From Nocardioides sp. (GTDB lineage Bacteria; Actinomycetota; Actinomycetes; Propionibacteriales; Nocardioidaceae), in assembly GCA_025965295.1 (NCBI GenBank), contig JAOPXF010000222.1, positions 1-9,259 on the forward strand: DNA of 9,259 nt. The letters run 5' to 3'. Position 1 is the stretch's first letter. Each line of letters begins with the position of its first letter. The translations under genes and the position numbers were made by a program. Positions 6,773-9,259 of the stretch are shown here, one piece after another. The notes below the pieces were generated by a model. That model saw only the letters and a list, made by a program, of their open reading frames with translations, ran no database searches and had not been told where the DNA came from.

Positions 6773-6855
6773 GCGCGCAACCGTTCAATTGAACGGAAAG
6801 ACACCGGCCCGACGTGAGATCAGGTCGTTTGCCCAACAATTGAACGATTGCGTGC
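6773..6855. repeat. Right flanking element of the nuclease cassette (inverted relative to 5664-5746)
   Basis: The core 6781-6847 is the inverted copy of 5672-5738 with three substitutions. The arms are GCGCGCAACCGTTCAATTG at 6773-6791 on the plus strand and GCACGCAATCGTTCAATTG read on the minus strand from 6855 to 6837. The 16-bp palindrome (6781-6796) again faces the nuclease gene. CAGCTGCGCG directly before this element (6768-6777) also occurs at the left edge of the other element (5659-5668). It lies between the convergent nuclease and SRPBCC genes. The palindrome could also form a 6-bp hairpin at the nuclease mRNA 3' end; no other terminator is visible in this 139-bp gap. Confidence 0.95.
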
Positions 6856-6875
6856 GCCCGAGCCGTCGCCGAACG

Positions 6876-6888
6876 CGGCGTGGTCAGC
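6876..6888 (+). repeat. 13-bp direct repeat, right copy, just outside the nuclease cassette
   Basis: CGGCGTGGTCAGC matches 5650-5662 exactly. It overlaps the stop codon of the SRPBCC gene (TCA at 6884-6886 on the plus strand) and lies 20 bp beyond the right element. Because it includes coding sequence it is probably the original copy if the pair reflects an insertion. Confidence 0.5.
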
Positions 6889-7363
6889 GCTCGGCCTCGG
6901 CCTTGATCCGGTCGAGGGTCTGGCGCATGCCCCGGCGCAGCTCGGCGGTGAAACCCGCCTGGCCGCCGAGGACGGCGTCGGTCAGCCGGAGCGAGATCGA
7001 CGAGACCCCGTCGGGGGTCTCGCGGCGCTGGACGATCCGGGTGCCACCGGCCTTGGTGGGCTCGAGGGTGAAGGACCAGATCGTGAAGTTGTCCTTGACC
7101 CGGATCGCGAACTCGCGGTGCGGCTCGAAGCGGACCACCTTGGCCTGCGTCGGCCACACCAGCAGTCCCTTGTGGTTGATGTTGACGGTGCGGGTCCCCA
7201 GCTGCACGGGGCCGCCGCCGCGGACGAAGGTCTTCACGACCTGGGGGCTCCACGACGCCATCCGCTTCACGTCCGAGACGAGGGACCACACCTTCGCGGG
7301 CGGGGCGTCGACCTCGACGGTCTCCTCGAGGGCCTCGATCTCGCCGTGGTTGGTCTGGGACAT
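6884..7363 (-). CDS. SRPBCC family (polyketide cyclase/START-like) protein
   Basis: A cytosolic 159-residue helix-grip protein. The opening ETVEVDAPPAKVWSLVSDVKR (residues 14-34), then MASWSP, alternating strands, a central VVRFEPHREFAIRV (76-89) and a long C-terminal helix (about 137-158, RRGMRQTLDRIKAEAER) are typical of the polyketide_cyc2/SRPBCC superfamily, which binds hydrophobic ligands. No catalytic function can be inferred. ATG 7363 was chosen because GGAG (7373-7370) lies 6 nt before it; the open frame extends upstream to 7450 but without a ribosome site or family-like sequence. It is in the same direction as pcnA, 99 bp downstream of it, so it may be cotranscribed or have its own promoter in that gap. 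It converges on the nuclease gene. Ligand unknown. Confidence 0.92.
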   Translation of the reverse strand: MSQTNHGEIEALEETVEVDAPPAKVWSLVSDVKRMASWSPQVVKTFVRGGGPVQLGTRTVNINHKGLLVWPTQAKVVRFEPHREFAIRVKDNFTIWSFTLEPTKAGGTRIVQRRETPDGVSSISLRLTDAVLGGQAGFTAELRRGMRQTLDRIKAEAER

Positions 7364-7433
7364 GTCACGCTCCGGTGTCGGGGGTCGGTGGTGCCCCGAA
7401 CCTACTGAACGCGTGTCAACAACGCACCGTGAC

Positions 7434-7448
7434 GCCCACCACGTGGGC
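7434..7448 (-). terminator. Small hairpin after pcnA, possible weak terminator
   Basis: GCCCAC (7434-7439) and GTGGGC (7443-7448) form a 6-bp stem with a 3-nt loop, 14 nt after the pcnA stop. It is short and without a T run, so it may attenuate rather than stop transcription into the SRPBCC gene, or be chance. Confidence 0.28.
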
Positions 7449-7462
7449 ACCGGGCATCCGGC

Positions 7463-8911
7463 TCAGCGCGCGGCGGCCCAGGCCAGCAGCGCCTCGCGGG
7501 CCTCGTCCTGCGACATCGGGCCACGGTCCATGCGCAGCTCGAGCAGGTGGTGGTACGCCTCGCCGACCTCGCGACCGGGGCCGATCCCGAGGATCTCCAT
7601 GATCTGGTTGCCGTCGAGGTCCGGCCGGATCGAGGCCAGCTCCTCCTCCTCCGACAGCCGGGCGATCCGCTCCTCGAGCTCGTCGTAGGTACGGCGGAGC
7701 CGGTCGGCCTTCCGCTGGTTGCGGGTCGTGCAGTCGGCCCTGGTCAGGATGTGCAGGCGCTCGAGCTCGTCGCCGGCGTCGCGGACGTAACGGCGTACGG
7801 CGGAGTCGGTCCACTCGCCCGAGCCGTACCCGTGGAAGCGCAGGTGGAGCTCGACGAGCCTGCCCACCGCGTCGATCTCGTCGTTGGAGAAGCGCAGCGC
7901 CTTCATCCGCTTGCGGGTGATCTTGGCGCCGACGACGTCGTGGTGGTGGAAGGTGACGGTGCCGTCGTCGACGAACTTGCGGGTGCGCGGCTTGCCGACG
8001 TCGTGCATCAGCGCGGCGAAGCGCGAGACGAAGTCCGGCCCGCCTCCGGGGAGCCGCGGCTCCAGGTCGATCGACTGCTCCAGGACGGTGAGCGTGTGCT
8101 CGTAGACGTCCTTGTGCCGGTGGTGCTCGTCGCGCTCGAGGGCCAGCGCCGGGAGCTCGGGCAGCACCCGCTCGGCCAGCCCGGTCTCGACGAGCAGGCT
8201 CAACCCCAGCCGCGGATAGGGAGCGCACACCAGCTTGACCAGCTCGTCGCGGACCCGCTCGGCGGAGATGATGTCGATCCGGTCCGCCATCGCGGTCATG
8301 GCGGCCACGACGCCGGGGTCGACGGTGAAACCGAGCTGGGCCGCGAACCGGGCGGCCCGCATCATCCGCAGCGGGTCGTCGGAGAACGAGTCCTCCGGGC
8401 GCCCCGGCGTGCGGAGCACGCGGTGGGCGAGGTCGACGACGCCGCCGTACGGGTCCTCGAGCACGCGACCGGGCACCCGGACCGCCATCGCGTTCACGGT
8501 GAAGTCGCGGCGCCCCAGGTCGCCGACGAGGGAGTCCCCGAACTCGACGTCGGGCTTGCGCGAGGTGGGGTCGTAGGACTCCGAGCGGTACGTCGTGATC
8601 TCGACCTGCCACTCACCCTTGCGGCAGCCGATCGTGCCGAACGCGCGCCCCATGTCCCAGATCGCCTCGGCCCAGCCCTTGAGCAGCGCCTCGGTCTCTT
8701 CGGGCCGCGCGGAGGTCGTGAAGTCGAGGTCGTTGTGCTGGCGGCCGAGCATCGCGTCGCGAACGGGCCCGCCCACCAGGGCCAGCTCGTGGCCCGCGGC
8801 GCGGAACCGCTCGCCGAGCTCGTCGATCACCGACGCGATCCGGTCCAGCTCGACGCTCACCGAGCGCTGGACGTCGGTGATCTGGAGAGGGGGCAGCGGG
8901 GCGTCGGGCAC
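7463..8911 (-). CDS. pcnA: CCA tRNA nucleotidyltransferase
   Basis: Adds or repairs the 3'-terminal CCA of tRNAs from CTP and ATP; cytosolic, normally essential. The 482-residue product shows the class II nucleotidyltransferase order: GGPVRD (47-52) and the metal-binding DLD (61-63), RRDFTVNAM (134-142), DPLRMMRAARFAAQLGF (179-195), SAERVRDE (216-223), then an HD phosphohydrolase-type domain with HKDVYEHTL (266-274), MHDVGK (302-307) and FHHHDVVGA (321-329). The head-plus-HD layout fits actinobacterial pcnA (Rv3907c-like) enzymes. GTG 8911 was preferred over the longer GTG 8953 because a TAAAGT -10 box lies 8 nt before 8911, fitting a leaderless mRNA, whereas the 14 extra residues (RAGPAPRGLKL...) look non-conserved and would span that promoter. 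The gene is divergent from the DUF6049-like gene, as in other actinobacteria, although no mutT-like gene lies between them here. CCA addition is preferred over poly(A) polymerase on family grounds. Confidence 0.96.
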   Translation of the reverse strand: MPDAPLPPLQITDVQRSVSVELDRIASVIDELGERFRAAGHELALVGGPVRDAMLGRQHNDLDFTTSARPEETEALLKGWAEAIWDMGRAFGTIGCRKGEWQVEITTYRSESYDPTSRKPDVEFGDSLVGDLGRRDFTVNAMAVRVPGRVLEDPYGGVVDLAHRVLRTPGRPEDSFSDDPLRMMRAARFAAQLGFTVDPGVVAAMTAMADRIDIISAERVRDELVKLVCAPYPRLGLSLLVETGLAERVLPELPALALERDEHHRHKDVYEHTLTVLEQSIDLEPRLPGGGPDFVSRFAALMHDVGKPRTRKFVDDGTVTFHHHDVVGAKITRKRMKALRFSNDEIDAVGRLVELHLRFHGYGSGEWTDSAVRRYVRDAGDELERLHILTRADCTTRNQRKADRLRRTYDELEERIARLSEEEELASIRPDLDGNQIMEILGIGPGREVGEAYHHLLELRMDRGPMSQDEAREALLAWAAAR

Positions 8912-8919
8912 GGGAGGCA

Positions 8920-8925
8920 ACTTTA
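8920..8925 (-). promoter_or_regulatory. -10 box of leaderless pcnA promoter
   Basis: TAAAGT on the minus strand fits the actinobacterial -10 pattern TANNNT. It ends 8 nt before GTG 8911, so transcription would begin at or next to the start codon. There is no Shine-Dalgarno sequence. No convincing -35 box is visible. Confidence 0.55.
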
Positions 8926-8978
8926 GTCCCCGCGGGGCCGGGCCGGCGCGCACCGGGTCCGGGCACAGGGCGGTGCCC

Positions 8979-8984
8979 TAAAGT
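8979..8984 (+). promoter_or_regulatory. -10 box of leaderless promoter for the DUF6049-like gene
   Basis: TAAAGT, the same hexamer as on the opposite strand at 8925-8920, ends 7 nt before GTG 8992. No Shine-Dalgarno sequence precedes the GTG, which supports a leaderless transcript. No clear -35 box is visible. Confidence 0.55.
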
Positions 8985-8991
8985 CGACGCC

Positions 8992-9259
8992 GTGCTCCGC
9001 CCTTCCTCACTGCTGCCTGCCCTCGCGGCAGTCGTGGCGGTGCTGGCGGCGCCCCTCGGTGCCGCTCCTGCGGACGCCCTGCCGGCGCCGAGCGCCGGCG
9101 AACCCCTCCCACTGACCTCCCAGGCGCACGCCCGGCCGGCGGCCGGGGCTCGCGCGGGCGCCGCCGACGCGACCCCGCTGACGGTCGAGATCGAGTCGCT
9201 CTCCCCGTCGTACGTCCCGCGCAAGGGACCGGTCCGCATGAGCGGCTCGGTGACCAACA
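8992..9259 (+). CDS. Secreted DUF6049-like protein, 5' end only
   Basis: The first 89 codons of a gene that runs off the window. The start is GTG 8992. The N-terminus has a basic residue, a hydrophobic core (LLPALAAVVAVLAAPLGAA) and a likely signal peptidase site after ADA (residue 29). A proline/alanine-rich linker follows, then LTVEIESLSPSYVPRKGPVR and MSGSVTN (about 63-89), which is like the opening beta-strands of the actinobacterial DUF6049 (Rv3909-like) proteins that sit between pcnA and murJ. That family is exported and usually large, around 700-800 residues, with a C-terminal membrane helix; its function is not established. Identification rests on gene position plus this short segment, so the family name is moderately confident, but a real exported protein is likely. 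Confidence 0.8.
   Translation, partial: MLRPSSLLPALAAVVAVLAAPLGAAPADALPAPSAGEPLPLTSQAHARPAAGARAGAADATPLTVEIESLSPSYVPRKGPVRMSGSVTN

Noticed and set aside
5672..6847. CRISPR array or insertion sequence
   Set aside because: Only two copies exist, in inverted orientation around a gene, with no spacer pattern and no transposase or recombinase motifs.
6884..7450. Longer SRPBCC start at 7450
   Set aside because: The extra 29 residues are not SRPBCC-like and lack a ribosome site, and they would nearly abut the pcnA stop. ATG 7363 has GGAG at 6 nt.
7547..8926. A 459-codon plus-strand open frame across pcnA
   Set aside because: It is antisense to all the conserved nucleotidyltransferase and HD motifs and has no recognisable domain.

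Overview
The window comes from a high-GC actinobacterium, most probably Nocardioides or a close relative in the Propionibacteriales. The evidence is strongly GC-biased third codon positions, an actinobacterial-type inositol-3-phosphate synthase (ino1), a pcnA gene divergent from a DUF6049-type secreted or envelope protein (the arrangement known near murJ in actinobacteria), leaderless start signals, and an AbiEi-N/DUF559 nuclease of a kind that is common in this group. The genus is inference; no rRNA is present.

Layout. 46-1119 (+) is ino1, with a strong Shine-Dalgarno sequence but apparently an ATT start codon, followed by a perfect 12-bp terminator stem. 1353-5609 (+) is a very large secreted M6 (immune inhibitor A-like) metalloprotease with two PKD domains and a C-terminal beta-sandwich module, followed by a long GC-rich terminator hairpin. 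5664-6855 is a self-contained cassette: a Vsr-like/DUF559 nuclease gene with an AbiEi-like winged-helix N-terminus (5812-6744, +) bracketed by two 67-bp inverted repeats that match at 64 of 67 positions. 6884-7363 (-) is a SRPBCC/polyketide-cyclase-like protein converging on the cassette. 7463-8911 (-) is CCA tRNA nucleotidyltransferase (pcnA). 8992 to the window end (+) is the 5' end of a secreted DUF6049-like protein, divergent from pcnA.

Most of the window is core chromosome: inositol supply for phosphatidylinositol and mycothiol, tRNA 3'-end maturation, an envelope protein, and a secreted protease. The accessory part is the cassette at 5664-6855. Each of its flanking repeats is itself built from two inward-facing copies of a 19-bp motif (GCNCRYAWYCGTTCAATTG), one of which completes a 16-bp perfect palindrome. 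A 13-bp direct repeat lies just outside both ends. No transposase or recombinase is present, and the only plausible enzyme is the nuclease. The arrangement resembles a REP/RAYT pair built around an unrelated nuclease fold, and it is the best candidate here for an undescribed system.
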